A stretch of DNA of 64,000 bases from Linnemannia hyalina. Lineage: Eukaryota > Mortierellomycota > Mortierellomycetes > Mortierellales > Mortierellaceae. The notes below the pieces were generated by a model, which was not told the DNA's origin, ran no database searches, and saw nothing but the letters and a program-made list of their open reading frames with translations. Positions 40,958 to 52,969 of this stretch are shown here, in pieces. The stretch's first letter is position 1. The number at the start of each line of letters is the position of its first letter. The DNA is taken from contig JAHRHY010000017.1 of assembly GCA_019671135.1 (NCBI GenBank), forward strand, positions 124,001-188,000. Direction: 5' to 3'. The translations under genes were made by a program, and so were the position numbers.

Positions 40958-43332
40958 AAGCAGCGGGGCTGACGTCCCTTTCGAAAGAAGAAAAAAACCA
41001 AAAGCCAGCCAACACACAAGCACTACTTCCCTCAAGACCAAACCTCCAACCAAACCTCCAATCATACCACCATTTCTTTCAGTCCCGCGATCTTAAGCCT
41101 TCTCATCTCTACTTTTACACTCCATCTTTCATGACCTAGACACCATGGACTTCTGCTGTTTATGAGGCCTCAGAGATTTTTTCGGTCATTCACAGCGCCT
41201 GTTTACCGTGCAGCAGAGGTGTTCCTATAGAGAACCAGACTACACCCAAACCTTCGTGTCCATCTTACCGCCCTCTCTCTGTGTCATCTTTCCTCCCATT
41301 GTATCTATGTTTTTTTTTGTTTCCTTACCATTTGCAAACCCTCACATCAAAATAAAAAAAAATGTTCGATCCTGACTGTTGACGATTGCTGCGCCCATTC
41401 AACACAACTCTCATGTCTGATTTTTCTGTCATTCGACCAACGGTCAATTGATCTCTCTCTTGACGTGGGGGAAAAGCGGCACCCGCGGCCTTGATTTTTT
41501 GTCTCTTCTTTGTTCGTCTTTTCCCTCCCTCCACGTTTCCAGTACTTGTTGACAGAGGGAGCGACAAATAAAATAAGACCAACGAAAACAGGGAGCATAC
41601 GAGAAGCGAACGAAAAATGACAAGGCACGATCAATCCATGCATAGCACGACAGTCCACTCGTCCTGTCTACTCTTCAAGAGAACAAAAATGTATGTGAAA
41701 TGGTGCATATCCCTTAACCCCTTCAAGCATTCGTGTGCAAGTCCCGTGTTGGTGGAGTAAACAGCAAATGGGGTTGTAAACCGGTTTGTACCTGGATGAG
41801 TTTGACGAGTGGGTGTCTTGCTGCCTGCATCATGGCTAAAAGAGGAGGAGGGAGGGAGAGAGAGAGGAAAAAGAGGTGGTCGCGACAGTTGTATGGCAAG
41901 AGGAAAAGACACAAGGAAAAAAAAAAGATAGGGCGCAACGGTTGTACAAGCGGGTTGGAACTTGAAAGTAAACTTGAGCAGTTCAGAAAACTAAACACAC
42001 ACATCAACAATGAAAAAGAAAAAAAAAAGCGAAAAAAGAAAGATGAAGAGGGCGACTCGTCTGTCTTTCTCTTCCGTTTTTTTTGTAAACAGCGGAGCTA
42101 TTTTCTTTTATGTTGGCGCCATGAAGGTACTCGAGTAGAAGTATAAGACGTGTCTTTCTATGGTGTTTCTTCCCAGTTCGTTTGTTCGAAGTGTTTGTTT
42201 GTGTTTGATTGTGTTGTTTGTATGTTGTTGTAGTTGTGGCAGTGGCAGTGGCAGTGTGGCAGTGTGTGAAAAGACAGAGAGTGGGAGAAGGGCGTCCAGG
42301 AACAATTGGGACAAAGGGGATGGACGCACCCACCATGACTGGGTCTGAAAAAAAAAGTTATTTTTGCATCACCCTGAGCTCCTTTCCTCTCGATCCTTTT
42401 TCTTATTTGAGGGATGGCAAACAAATACACACAGTAGCATGTTCTTTTTCTATTTTTATGCTGCAGGGTGGCAAACAACGACGAGTGTGCATACACATCG
42501 ACTGCACAGTACACAAAGGACACACGTTCCACCTGTTAGAAAGGAAAAAAAAAGAGGGTAAGCGAAACCATGGCGCCGAAAATAAAATCAGTCGCGATGC
42601 GAAGTAGTCTCTGCTGTTGCACACACACAAGTGCAAAGAAACCTTCCTCTTTCTTTGTTAACGACTCGCCATCGCGGGAGAAGTTTATCAACGGATGTAC
42701 CTTTGCCCCTCCTCTCTGCTACCCCTTCCTTCCGTCGACCCTTGTGTTTCCTACTCTTTTCCCCTCCTCCTTCTCCAAGTAGCCCAGTCCAGACTCCTTA
42801 CTTCAGCCCATTTTTTATCTGCAACATTTCTTACGCGCCCTCTTCTTTCTCTCCAAAGCAATGCAGAGAGAGACACTCACCCACGCGTTGTTCTTACGGA
42901 TGAAGGGTAACCCTCGTCGGTGCATCGCCGACATAAATACCAGCACCATTGCGCCCAGTACCCGCCCTCTCTTCCCTCTTCCCTCTTCTCTGTTTTCTCT
43001 CTTCTCTTCTCTCTTCTCTCTTCATCCCGCTTTTTTGCACTTACAACCCCTCCTCTCCTCTCCTCCCCTCCACCCCCCTCTCCTCTTCTAGTCATCCCCC
43101 CTTAGCAAACAGTCTCTTCTCTTATACATTTTCTCCTTCCGGCTGTGCCTCTATACTTTTCTAGCTCCATCCACCCTCTTTTGTAGCAATAGCCAGCCGA
43201 GTCAGCCATTACAATAGCCATTGCCATAGCCATAGCCTTCCGTAGTCATCCCCAACCCCTTCTACAGCCCCATTCCTCTTTCTATCCCCCCCCCCCTTTT
43301 CTTACATATACCCTGCCCAACCAGCCCGCAGT
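40958..43332. other. Intergenic, low complexity
   Basis: No supported gene. It contains AATAAAAAAAAATG 3'-end-like sequence at about 41350, purine-rich minus-strand stretches and, from about 42960 to 43120, an intense TCTTCTC/CCTCTCC pyrimidine tract followed by C-runs (about 43290-43300). These probably form the promoter and leader of the next gene. Confidence 0.45.
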
Positions 43333-45634
43333 ATGGATACGAGCCACATCCAGCCCATCCTTCGTTCTTCCGAGACCCTAAAGGAGTTTGAAGATCGTCA
43401 GTATCTTGAGGATTTGACTCGAACTACCACCTTTCCTCCTCTTCCTCCTCCCACTCCTCCCCATCCCTCTTCTTCTTCTCCTATTACATTTGCTCCTTCT
43501 TCTACTCCCCCTTCGACCTCGACTTCTTCTGCTCGTCTTAAACAAATTGCCCCAGCTCCTCTTCATATCCCTGACCAACAGCACCAGCAACAGCAGCAAC
43601 TTTACTTTCAACAGCAGCAGCATCTTCAACCTCATCAGATTCTTCAGCACCAGCAACAGCATCAGATTTATCTTCAGCAGCAACAACAACAGCAACAGCA
43701 GCAATTACCTCCTCACCCTTACCAACAACAACAACAACAACACAATCAACCAACCCAACCAACCCAACCACCTCAAATGGCATACACAGAACACCACCCC
43801 TACAACCAAGATGACGAAATGTTGAACCCAAGCGATTTCCGAAAACGCGACCACGAAGCCGTGCACGGAGCCTCACTCCTAGCCCCCTCACGGTCTACAA
43901 CCCCTGTCCCTCCTTCCATCCCCAAGCGGCCCGATTCTCGGTCTGCGTTGTACGATTCTGGTCATGAGACTATGGTTGTTGATGAGGTTGAGGGTGTGCT
44001 GTTGAATGTTAATAATAACCTTTCAGTTTTGGGGTTGCAGCAGCAGAGGCAGCAGAAGGGGTATATCTCTGGTGAGGAGGATGAGTTCTCCCAGCAACAG
44101 CGTAGAAGGCCTGTTTCGTATCACCCTGACGGGCCCGCCGCGAAGAACAATACTGGTGGCAATGGGCTGGGGCAGAAACAGGGGTTAGGACATGGACATG
44201 ATCGGTATAGCAGTTATGACTACGGTGTCCCCATTAACTATCGCACCGGTGCCTCAGAGTACTATGACGACCTCGACGGCAGCGACTCTTCAAAGGCCGC
44301 CAAGGTCGAGGTTCGTGTTGATTCGTCTGCTGTTCATAACGAACCCACCCGACCTGTCTCGTTGCAGCACCCCTCCCAGACCCGTCTCTCACGTCAAGAG
44401 CAGATGTTGAAGCGGTCGTCGCAAGTAATCCCCGTGCACCACAAGTACAACCACAAGAACAGCTCGAGCACAACTCTTGTCGAACCCCAACAGGCGGCTA
44501 TGACTCCTCCACCCCAAAAGGAAATGACAAACGAGGAGCGCGAGAAGCTTGAGAAGGTGTTCAAGAAGAAGCGGTCTATGTCGGAGAAGTACGGTCCTGG
44601 TGGTGCTCCACCACCTGCGAGGTTGGAGATTGTGACTTACCATGGAAACAACTCGCAGGGGTACCCGTATGGTGATGATGGGTCGTCGGATGGTGGAAGT
44701 ATCCTGAAGAAGGGTAAAGGACGATGGATCGATCGGCCCTGGTAAGTGCTCTTATTTAGTCTTGTTGAACCCTGCATGCATGTGTTATTGTGAGCACATC
44801 TCGTGTCCCAACGTCCTCTAACCAACTCTCTACCCCTTGATAATTATTTAGTGGATGCCTCCCAGCTGGGCTGATCACCTTCCTCGCCTTCAAGTTCTCG
44901 CTCCTCTACAACGGTGCCCTCGGTGCCATCCTCTTCCAAGCCAGTCAATTCCACGAGGGTAACAATACGTCTCTTGAACCTTTACCTACCTCCTTTTGCG
45001 TCCACATCCACTCCAACTAACAACATCCCCTCCTCCTTCTATTACATCCAACGTCTAATTAATAGTCGGAATGAGCCCAATCTATGCCTTCACAATCACA
45101 TACTTTGTCGCAACCAGCATCTCAGCCCTAGGCCTCATCACAGTCGGAATTCTTGCCAGCAGAAACTACCACTCGGGCAAATCCATCCCCTCCCGAATCC
45201 CCCTCCGGATCTTCAAACTCGTTCACGCCCTCTACCTCCTCTGCTCCGTCCTCATCACCACCGTCTGCATGCTCTCCTGGCTAGCCCTTAACAACTCCCA
45301 AACCGGCTCCTGGACCCGACTCCAACTGCCCTCTACCCCTGCTACCACGTCCGACCCCTCCTTCATCTCCCATGCGCCCATCCTAAGCATCGAATCGATC
45401 CTGAAACCAGACCCGGACCACCCGGGCTGGTTGGTCGTTAACCCTTGGTTGTGGATAGCGGCGTTTGTGGCGTTGGGACTGGTCCAGTTGTATTTCTGGT
45501 TCTGTATGGTCGCCTATGCGAGGAGCCATCTTGCCCAGTGGAGGAGTGGGTTCCAGACCCGCATGAGGAGGTTGGAGGCCATGAGGGCTTTGGAGGATGG
45601 CGTCGGACGTGCGGATTCGATCAAGACTCGCTAA
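43333..45634 (+). CDS. Gln/Pro-rich protein with four C-terminal membrane helices
   Basis: Family not recognised. Exons 43333-44741, 44852-44958 and 45066-45634 join in phase to 694 residues. Residues 1 to about 465 are predicted disordered: Pro/Ser-rich, then long CAG/CAA-encoded Gln tracts (about 43580-43740), then Ser/Arg-rich sequence ending in a basic KKGKGRWIDRPCGCLP. Four hydrophobic segments follow (LITFLAFKFSLLYNGALGAI; YAFTITYFVATSISALGLIT; LVHALYLLCSVLITTVCMLS; PWLWIAAFVALGLVQLYFWF), separated by short loops and a roughly 60-residue loop before the last. The C-terminal tail is basic and heptad-like (RSGFQTRMRRLEAMRALEDG). The Cys pair next to helix 1 could be palmitoylated. Probably a tetraspan membrane protein with a large cytosolic N-terminal region; topology is inferred. 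Confidence 0.75.
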
Positions 45635-46162
45635 GTCTTTCTTTCCTCTTTTCTTTTTTTTCTTTCTACGTCCATCGTCGTCGTCGTCACCATCGTCGGT
45701 CGCCCCCGTTGGCTGGTATACCTACTCCTACGCGCTCAAATAGCGCGATAAGTATATAAGTATATAACACATACAAACACACACACAACAACAACAAAAC
45801 AGCATACATCAATTAATATATAAAAAACGTCGCAAGTGACAACTTGTTTTCAATTCATCTACCCCTCTCGTCAATGTTGTAAGATCTTTCCTTTATCGCG
45901 ACATTTGGGGTATGTGTACTGGTCATGAAAAGAGAAGGATGTAATATCATTCTTTATGTGTTAAACACGAAGATAAAAAGGAAAAAAAAAAAAAAGTTAT
46001 AAACAATAAAAAAAACTCCAAAGGGGGCATCATCGCCAACTCTCAAAATCATAATACACATTATCATGATCAATCATAACCACACCCAGCCTCATACTCA
46101 TTAAAAAAAAAACGTAAACCTCCTCTCCCCTCCCCCTCCCCCTCCCTCGCTCCCTTCTCGTT
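45635..46162. other. Convergent 3' intergenic region
   Basis: Lies between two convergent genes. AT-rich in the middle, with several AATAAA-like motifs on both strands (for example 46005-46012) and an A-run at about 45980-45994. No gene is seen. Confidence 0.5.
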
Positions 46163-49100
46163 TTAAGGAAAAGCAAAGGTCTTCATGGTCGACGTCTGGT
46201 GACACTCAATCGGACGCCAGTATCCTCCAATCCTCGCCGCCGCAACCTTAGCCTCCTCCTCCTCATCCAAATCCTCCGATCCATCTACAAGCGGTGCGCC
46301 ATCGAAGCTGCGATCCCCGACGTGGACTTCACATTCATCCATCTCTCCCTCCTCCCTCTTCATAGCAACATTGGTATAGTTCTGTTGACGAACACGGTCA
46401 CGGTCAGCGGCTCCTGTTGGCCCGTTGCGACTGGTGGTGGTGGTGGTGGTAGTTGAAGAGCCATCGCAGGAGCTGCCACCGCGTCGACGCTGGTTCTTGG
46501 CTTGGATCCGTGGAGGGGCCGCAGATAGGGGTGTCTGCTCAGCTGCACCACCTGGCATCGCCGAAGACGACGACAACTGGCCTCCTCGACCCTCATCACC
46601 GCCCTTTCCATCACGTCGTGCCGAGATATGGAGCAGTTTTATCTCATGCCGCGCCGAATGCTGGTGCTGATGTTGTTGAGACGAGTGGTGAGGAACATCC
46701 TGAAACGGATGAATCCTCTTCTCCGCGGTTGGCTGAGCTCGAGAGGTGGTATTCCTGTAGATGTTGTCGAGTCCTGCAACATGGTAGCATTCATAGATCT
46801 GTTCCTCCGAATCCTGTTCCGAAAACGGCAACGAGATAGGGTGTTGCTGTTGCTGCTGCTGCTGTTGCTGTTGCTGGTGGTGGTCAAGGGTAGGAAAATG
46901 ACTATGGCTGCCCTGTCGACTTTTACCACTGCCACTGTTGGATGAAGGAGAAGGAGTGGAAGGAGACAACGGACCAGTCCGCTGCTGCTGCTTGATATGG
47001 ATAGAATGCGGGTACCGAGGATGCTGCCTCCTGTTCTGCTGCTCAGTATCGAACGACGCCTTCTCACGCAAATATCTGGCACCACTTCCGCTATTGTTCA
47101 ACCCGCGAGCAGAGGCGAGGCTAGTGCTGATGGTATCGGACTGGTCTGAGGGCCGTCGAGGGGGTGCGGAGAACCCGTAGGTCTGTGCTGCTCGTGTTGA
47201 GGGGGATGGATAGACTTTTCGATCTGTGGAGGAGGAAGCACTTCTGGGACTGGGGGTTGACGAGGAAGGAGGAGGAGGGGTGAAAAACAAGGCGGGTGTG
47301 GAGCCTTTGCGACGAGGAGGGACCATAGGAGCATGCCCTGACGACGAGGTCAATGAAGAGGGTTGTTGCTGTTGCTGCTGCTGTGAACCGAGAGGGAGTG
47401 ACAGGGCAGACAGAGAGCCCTTCCTGGGAGGTTGAGACGTGCTACTAGTACCAACTGGTAGTGGGATCATCGAGTGTGATGACGGAGTGGGCGAGAAGAG
47501 ACGACGACCGACTCTGGGCGAATGATCTCCTTCCTTTGTTATTGTTGGCACACGAGAGGATACATAGTTGGGTGATAGGGTGTGCGGCGGCGACAGAGGA
47601 GTGCTAACAGATCCACAAGGATGGTCGGTGGTGGCGGCAGGGCTGCCGCGGTGGGAGGAAGGAGGGCTGGACCTGTCTCGTCTGGGGCTGCTAGCACGAC
47701 TGTTGGCACGACTGTTGGCACGACTGGTGTTGCGGCTCTCGGCTGCACGACTCGGTGGACGAGAGGTCGAAGAATCCCTAGCACTACCCGTAGCAGTATC
47801 CAGCGCCGACATGGAGACGCTGGTAGACAAAGTTCTGGGGTTTATCCTGGGTGCAGTAGTCGCTCCAGTTCCTCCAACAAGGGTCAAAGACGACGGGGAT
47901 GACAGAGGGGTGCCCATCATAACAGTGGTCGTAGTGTTACCCGTCCTCGAAAAGAACCGGTTGACCATCGCCTTGAATTGCAACTGACGTCCCATGGTCG
48001 TCGCGGGCCCATAGAGTGTCGACTCGTCTGCTCGAGCATGCCAGGGTGTCAATGTGATTCTCAGCGTCAGGAACCGACAACTTGGGACCAGCTCCGCCGC
48101 TGCCTTCTGTTGAGAGGACGAAGGGTCCTCGGAACGCGTGTTGGAATCGTCGTCATCGTCGTTCATGAAGGCCTCGGATGGGAACCCATACTCGATCATC
48201 TCGTCAAACTCGAGCCCCGAACTGGTCAGGTAGGTGCGGAGGACACTGCGGGTCTTGGCTGAGTCATAGAACTGGGTGGGAAGCGCGCTGCTGGAGACCA
48301 ACAAGATCTTGGCCTCTCGACGAGAGGGTGACTTTAGCCCTCTTTGGCGACAATCATCCGTCGACTTGGCCTTGTGATCGACGGCAGAGAATGAAGCAAC
48401 GTTACCCTGGAGCAGTGCCTCCTTGGCCTTGAGGGCATCGATCTCCCTCTCAAGATCCTCCAACGCCAGGGTAGTATTCAACGCCACACAACTACGACTG
48501 GCAACCGCGCTGCTACCAATACCGGACGAGACTAGAGTTGAATCGCTTCTCCGGCGTAGGATCTTGGACAGGGACCGGGCCGGTGGGTTCGAGTGCGAGA
48601 GTACTTCGTGAGGTCGGCTCCGCGCATGTTCGATCGAGAGGAACTCGATTGAGTTCTGCTGTAGCAGCTTGATCTTATGTTGCTTCTGAAGACGCTTCGT
48701 TTCTGCCGCACGAGAGCTGGTGGTAGTGTATTTATCTTCATCTTCCAACCTGTCGACTGGAGTGAACATGTCTGCAGCATCAACGGACGACGACAAATCG
48801 TCGCTCTTCGAAGTACTATCGCCACCATCCATAGGATCCACGTCATCATCGTCACCGTCGCGACTGCTGTTGATGTTAATACTGCGAATGAGGGTCTCTG
48901 CTGCAGCATTCCTGTTGTTCTTGGTGTTACGCCTTCCATCACTCTCGGTGTTGGTGTTATTCGCTCCTTGTTGTTGCCGAGGAGTACCACCACCACTTCG
49001 CGCATCCTGAAACGCAACGGTCCCTCCTCCTTGTCCTCCCCCGCCTGCCCCTCGACTATCCTTCATTCCAATTGAAATACCCCCCCATGCTCCCACTTCT

Positions 49101-50128
49101 CCCGCTCCTCCTTGTGCATTAGCCAATTTCTGAGCCTGCGCTCGCCTTTTAGTTTTTGGAGGACGATGAAGCGAAGAAGGCGACGGTAAGGAGGATGAGA
49201 AGGGCAGATTGTCAGCCGAGATAGACCTCCTGTTCAGCTTCTTGCGCATCGATGCCGCCGTCGCCGCCAATAGCCCTGTCCCTCCTCCTCCTCCTCCTGT
49301 TGCTGAGTCATTGGACAATGTTGTTTCGGGACCAGGGGCAGAAGGGTTACGAGATCGACTGCGACGGAACGAGGTTGAGCGACCGAGGGTAGTGGGAGTG
49401 CTAGTAGGGGTAGGGGTAGGGGTGATTGGACTGGTAGGGTTACGTTCTCGTCCGAAACGGGACTTCATGGCCTGTGAGAAGGTGGAGCTGGCTGACGATG
49501 GAGAAGAGGAAGAAAGGTTGGAGGTCTTGATGTTGGGGACGGGGGACTGACACCTGGAGCCGGAGCTGGAGACGGGAATAGACTCGGGGTCCGAGAAACA
49601 GCCCGTGTCGATATCGTAGATCACTGTTGGAGACGCCGCTGTTTTTGAGATAGTGGTAGTATCCGCACCGCCAACAAGGACAAATGACTGCATCGTCAAC
49701 GAAGGACGCTGGTGGTGCTGGTGGTGATGGTGCTGCTGCTGTTGGTGCTGTTGGGTCGCTACCTCTATATCAACACTAATGTGATTATTGCCGTCGGAGG
49801 TGTTTCCCCGTTTGCGTCGAAGAAAGTTCCTCATGGCAAAGGCAGCTTCACCGATGGGTGACATGGATCGACGGAAGGCGCTGGGGATTTCATGGTGGTT
49901 TTGGTATTGATATGATGAAGACGAAGAGGCAGACGAAGAAGAAGAATTGGAAATGGCGGAAGAGATGGAAGAGGAGCCGGCGCCTTTGGTGATGGTAATC
50001 GGATCTCTTCGACTCGGTCGTTGTTGCTGTTGTGAGGAGGATGTTGGGTGAGAGATAGTTGTGGTGGAAGGAGAGGAATGGGATCGGGTGGGGGCAGTGA
50101 GGCTGTATCGACCGCGACTGGAGGTCAT
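46163..50128 (-). CDS. Large Ser-rich, mostly disordered protein
   Basis: Uninterrupted 1,321-residue frame from ATG 50128 (MTSSRGRYSLTAPTRS). The frame stays open upstream, but the extra sequence is a Leu/Phe-rich translation of a pyrimidine-rich 5' UTR and is not favoured. Most of the protein is low complexity: Ser, Gln, Pro, Arg and poly-Asp tracts. The best-ordered parts are residues about 520-700. They include LEREIDALKAKEALLQGN (short coiled coil), KILLVSSSALPTQFYDSAKT, then SSGLEFDEMIEYGFPSEAFM, and SCRFLTLRITLTPWHARADE. A second island is YECYHVAGLDNIYRNTTS near residue 1180. No known domain is recognised. Repeated SxxRSxS and RRRSDS-like sites suggest phosphoregulation, and a signalling or cortical scaffold is possible. 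That is speculation. Confidence 0.7.
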   Translation of the reverse strand: MTSSRGRYSLTAPTRSHSSPSTTTISHPTSSSQQQQRPSRRDPITITKGAGSSSISSAISNSSSSSASSSSSYQYQNHHEIPSAFRRSMSPIGEAAFAMRNFLRRKRGNTSDGNNHISVDIEVATQQHQQQQHHHHQHHQRPSLTMQSFVLVGGADTTTISKTAASPTVIYDIDTGCFSDPESIPVSSSGSRCQSPVPNIKTSNLSSSSPSSASSTFSQAMKSRFGRERNPTSPITPTPTPTSTPTTLGRSTSFRRSRSRNPSAPGPETTLSNDSATGGGGGGTGLLAATAASMRKKLNRRSISADNLPFSSSLPSPSSLHRPPKTKRRAQAQKLANAQGGAGEVGAWGGISIGMKDSRGAGGGGQGGGTVAFQDARSGGGTPRQQQGANNTNTESDGRRNTKNNRNAAAETLIRSININSSRDGDDDDVDPMDGGDSTSKSDDLSSSVDAADMFTPVDRLEDEDKYTTTSSRAAETKRLQKQHKIKLLQQNSIEFLSIEHARSRPHEVLSHSNPPARSLSKILRRRSDSTLVSSGIGSSAVASRSCVALNTTLALEDLEREIDALKAKEALLQGNVASFSAVDHKAKSTDDCRQRGLKSPSRREAKILLVSSSALPTQFYDSAKTRSVLRTYLTSSGLEFDEMIEYGFPSEAFMNDDDDDSNTRSEDPSSSQQKAAAELVPSCRFLTLRITLTPWHARADESTLYGPATTMGRQLQFKAMVNRFFSRTGNTTTTVMMGTPLSSPSSLTLVGGTGATTAPRINPRTLSTSVSMSALDTATGSARDSSTSRPPSRAAESRNTSRANSRANSRASSPRRDRSSPPSSHRGSPAATTDHPCGSVSTPLSPPHTLSPNYVSSRVPTITKEGDHSPRVGRRLFSPTPSSHSMIPLPVGTSSTSQPPRKGSLSALSLPLGSQQQQQQQPSSLTSSSGHAPMVPPRRKGSTPALFFTPPPPSSSTPSPRSASSSTDRKVYPSPSTRAAQTYGFSAPPRRPSDQSDTISTSLASARGLNNSGSGARYLREKASFDTEQQNRRQHPRYPHSIHIKQQQRTGPLSPSTPSPSSNSGSGKSRQGSHSHFPTLDHHQQQQQQQQQQQHPISLPFSEQDSEEQIYECYHVAGLDNIYRNTTSRAQPTAEKRIHPFQDVPHHSSQQHQHQHSARHEIKLLHISARRDGKGGDEGRGGQLSSSSAMPGGAAEQTPLSAAPPRIQAKNQRRRGGSSCDGSSTTTTTTTSRNGPTGAADRDRVRQQNYTNVAMKREEGEMDECEVHVGDRSFDGAPLVDGSEDLDEEEEAKVAAARIGGYWRPIECHQTSTMKTFAFP

Positions 50129-50206
50129 GGTGGATAAGATGGATGTCGCGAAAAGGAAGAAAAAGAGGAAGAGGGGAAAAGGGGAGGAGAGAGGACCGTT
50201 GGATGG

Positions 50207-50236
50207 TTGTATTGTATTGTATTGTATTGTATTGTG
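50207..50236. repeat. ATTGT pentanucleotide repeat
   Basis: Six near-perfect tandem ATTGT units in the presumed 5' UTR or promoter of the minus-strand Ser-rich gene. Confidence 0.85.
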
Positions 50237-50239
50237 CTG

Positions 50240-51979
50240 TGCTTTGTCGTTTTTATCCGTCACGTCGATATGGTGTACTCGATCGCTGTGTGCACCAAAG
50301 AAGGACAGAAATAAAGGAAGAGGCGACACCATGGCCTTAAGGTTAATTGTCTCGCTGGGATAAGATAATAAACAAACACAACAAGAGACGAATGCACGGA
50401 TGTACAAATGGTTCATATCCTTTTTGTAACCCACTAGGGGTTTCTATGCACGCAATCGTCCATTGTTCTTTTCTCTCTTTCTCTCTACTTGCAGGCGGGG
50501 TACCGTACCTTAGTATGTCTGATCAGGTAAAAGGTACCTGCCAAGAGATCCTCACGAACGTGCAATAAATCGCAATTTGTTAATGGAATCTCTCTCTAAA
50601 TGTGCAGAGAAAAGCGTTGTGTTGATTGTTCTACGCCGGATAGCACATTGTCGCAGAAGGAGCTGGTTGTCGATACGTTAAGAAGGAGGAGAGAGAAGGA
50701 AGAAAAGGGAGGAGGAGTACTGCAGGGCCGAGTCGAGAGAGAAAAGGGAGTGGGAGAGGGAGAAGGGAGAGGAGAGAAGAAGAGAAACGATCGATGAACT
50801 GAATCGGTAACCGTTGAGTAGAGAGGATGAAAAAAAAGGAGTCAGAGGGAGTTCGAGTCGAGTCGAATGAAAAGAGGAGAGGAGGGGACGAAAGGAAGAG
50901 AAGAAGGGAGGAAAGAGGAGTCGAGTCGAGGAAAAGAAAAAAGACGGAGAGAAGGAAGGGAAATGGAGAAGAGAGGAAAGGGAGGAAAGAGAGGAAAGAG
51001 AGGAAAGAGAAAGAGAAAGAAGCGGTGACGAAAAAAAAGAAACGATCGTGAGGCTAGTGGATGTTGATCCGGGTGCTGCTGCCTCGGATGGTCAGTGTGC
51101 AATCGGACAGGACAATAGGGGGCAGACAACAAAGGAAAGGGATGGGATAATGCAATCGACGAGAGATGAAAGTACCAAGGAACCAGTACAGTACATCCAA
51201 ACAGTAGTGTCCCAGGAGGGGAACCATGTCCTCCTACAATGCAACTACAAACCAAAGGCTACCTACAACCTTTGCCTCTCTCTCTTTCACTCTCGCACAC
51301 ACCCTTCTTTCTTCCATGTGATCCAAATTATCCCACAAAATGTAATTGACATCCATGTACCTTCTTGTTGCAAGTTATTGGTGTTCATAATCCAACTGTC
51401 GAAAGAAAGCGACGACCAAAGGGGAGTAAAAGAAATAAAGTGGTGGTCCAATGGATGCGTGTTGCATATTTTCTTTTTTTTCCCTTTCGCCAATTAAATG
51501 AACCCAACTCCCTTTTATTTTGACGGATAATGGCGAATTCGAACTGGGGACGAGGGAGATGTTCCTGAGGACAAGGGGTGTAAGACTGAGGTAGTCAACG
51601 AAGAGAGACAGAGGAGGGGAGTATGGAGGAGGTGTGACAACAACTAGGAGCAATGGAGGCGCAAAAAAAAAAAAAAGAGAGGAGCTCGGGCTAGAGGACT
51701 CCGTTTCTCATTCAACTACTTGCCCAAAAAAAAAGAACTAGTATTGTCGCAATGAGAGTAGCAAGACAAACAGCAGATGTCCCCCCTCTTCTACGTCCTC
51801 CTTGCACCCCCCTCCCCCCTTTCATAAACCATGGCAGTGTTCTTGTGTCAAGGCAATAAAACCAGCCGATGAAAAAAAAATGAGCACGGAGGCGCGAAAA
51901 GAACGAGAGAGATACGGAGACACAAGGGCTCAGTGTGATACAGGGATTGTGCGAGACCTTGGAGGACACAGAGGAAATG

Positions 51980-52018
<39 letters not shown>

Positions 52019-52969
52019 ATGGGAGAGGAAGAGGAAAAGAGAAAGAAAGGGGCCAAAGAGAGGGGGCTAGGAGAAGAGGACCGACTCCCTTCTGGTCTAG
52101 GATAAATAAGTAGTGTCAGTCATTACAAGGAGCACGTCTGTTTGTTTTGTTTTACGCCTGGGAAACCATTAGGAGTCTGGATGCTCACCAATGGTCCCCC
52201 AAAGAGCTTTAGGGTAAATCAAATGTACCGTCGGGTTGAGATTAGGAGGATCCGCCCTGGCAACCCCCACTATGGATTCATGCACTCTCGTTCCGTTGCT
52301 TGTCCGCTATGGCCACAGGTAAACATCACAATGAGCTTTATGAAGCTTCCTGCACGCAGACGATCAACTGTGCACCTTCTTTTCCCCTTCTAAGTCTCCT
52401 CTTCCTAATCAACAGAACAAACCATACTCCTTCGATAAGGGACCGATCCATGTGTCCTCATTCTTGCCAGTGCGGGAAAGAAATCGCGACACAGAATAGG
52501 GGCAGGAGACCTGGGAGTAGCTCCTTCTTCTTCTTCTTCTCACTCAGGTCCAAACAGACAAAGAATCATAGAAAAAGGTCCGAGCTAAAAGAAAAGAAAT
52601 CTCCGTGTTTGACACCACCAAAAACCTACCACAACAACAAAACATTGATGCAGGAGTTTCCTCTCTGACGATTGAAGGGCTATTTGCCCATTGTCTATCG
52701 GTTCTTTTAAAAATAGTACAGACATTTTTTTTTGTTTGCAGATGATGGCATATATACCACGTCTGTATCCCATCCTCTCTACATTCTATCCCTCAATCCT
52801 CCTCAGCACATATGTTTGGTAGAATATGAGTACATCATCTAGACATAATTGTATTGGTACACACGCAAGGGAAAAGAAAAGACTAGAAGGAATATAGAAA
52901 GAGGGCAAATGTGGGTAGCGGCAAGGAAGAAAACGTCCAAGGGGCATGCCCCGTTGGTGCTAAAGGTCT
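50240..52969. other. Intergenic, purine-rich, no supported gene
   Basis: Only short frames without domains or splice evidence. The stretch at about 50640-51045 is strongly purine-rich on the plus strand (GAGTCGAGTCGA and GAAAGAGAGGAAAG runs). A pure GA microsatellite lies at about 51980-52016. The part next to 50.2 kb should contain the promoter of the Ser-rich gene, and the part near 52.9 kb the SNF2 3' UTR. Confidence 0.5.
51980..52016. repeat. GA microsatellite
   Basis: About eighteen uninterrupted GA units within a longer purine-rich stretch. Not associated with a gene. Confidence 0.9.

Noticed and set aside
50129..50434. N-terminal extension of the Ser-rich protein to an ATG at 50434
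   Set aside because: The extra 102 residues are a translation of pyrimidine tracts and the ATTGT microsatellite. The ATG at 50128 begins typical coding sequence.
51048..52393. Plus-strand frames at 51048-51497 and 52142-52393
   Set aside because: No domain, no splice support and no codon bias. Consistent with chance frames in intergenic DNA.
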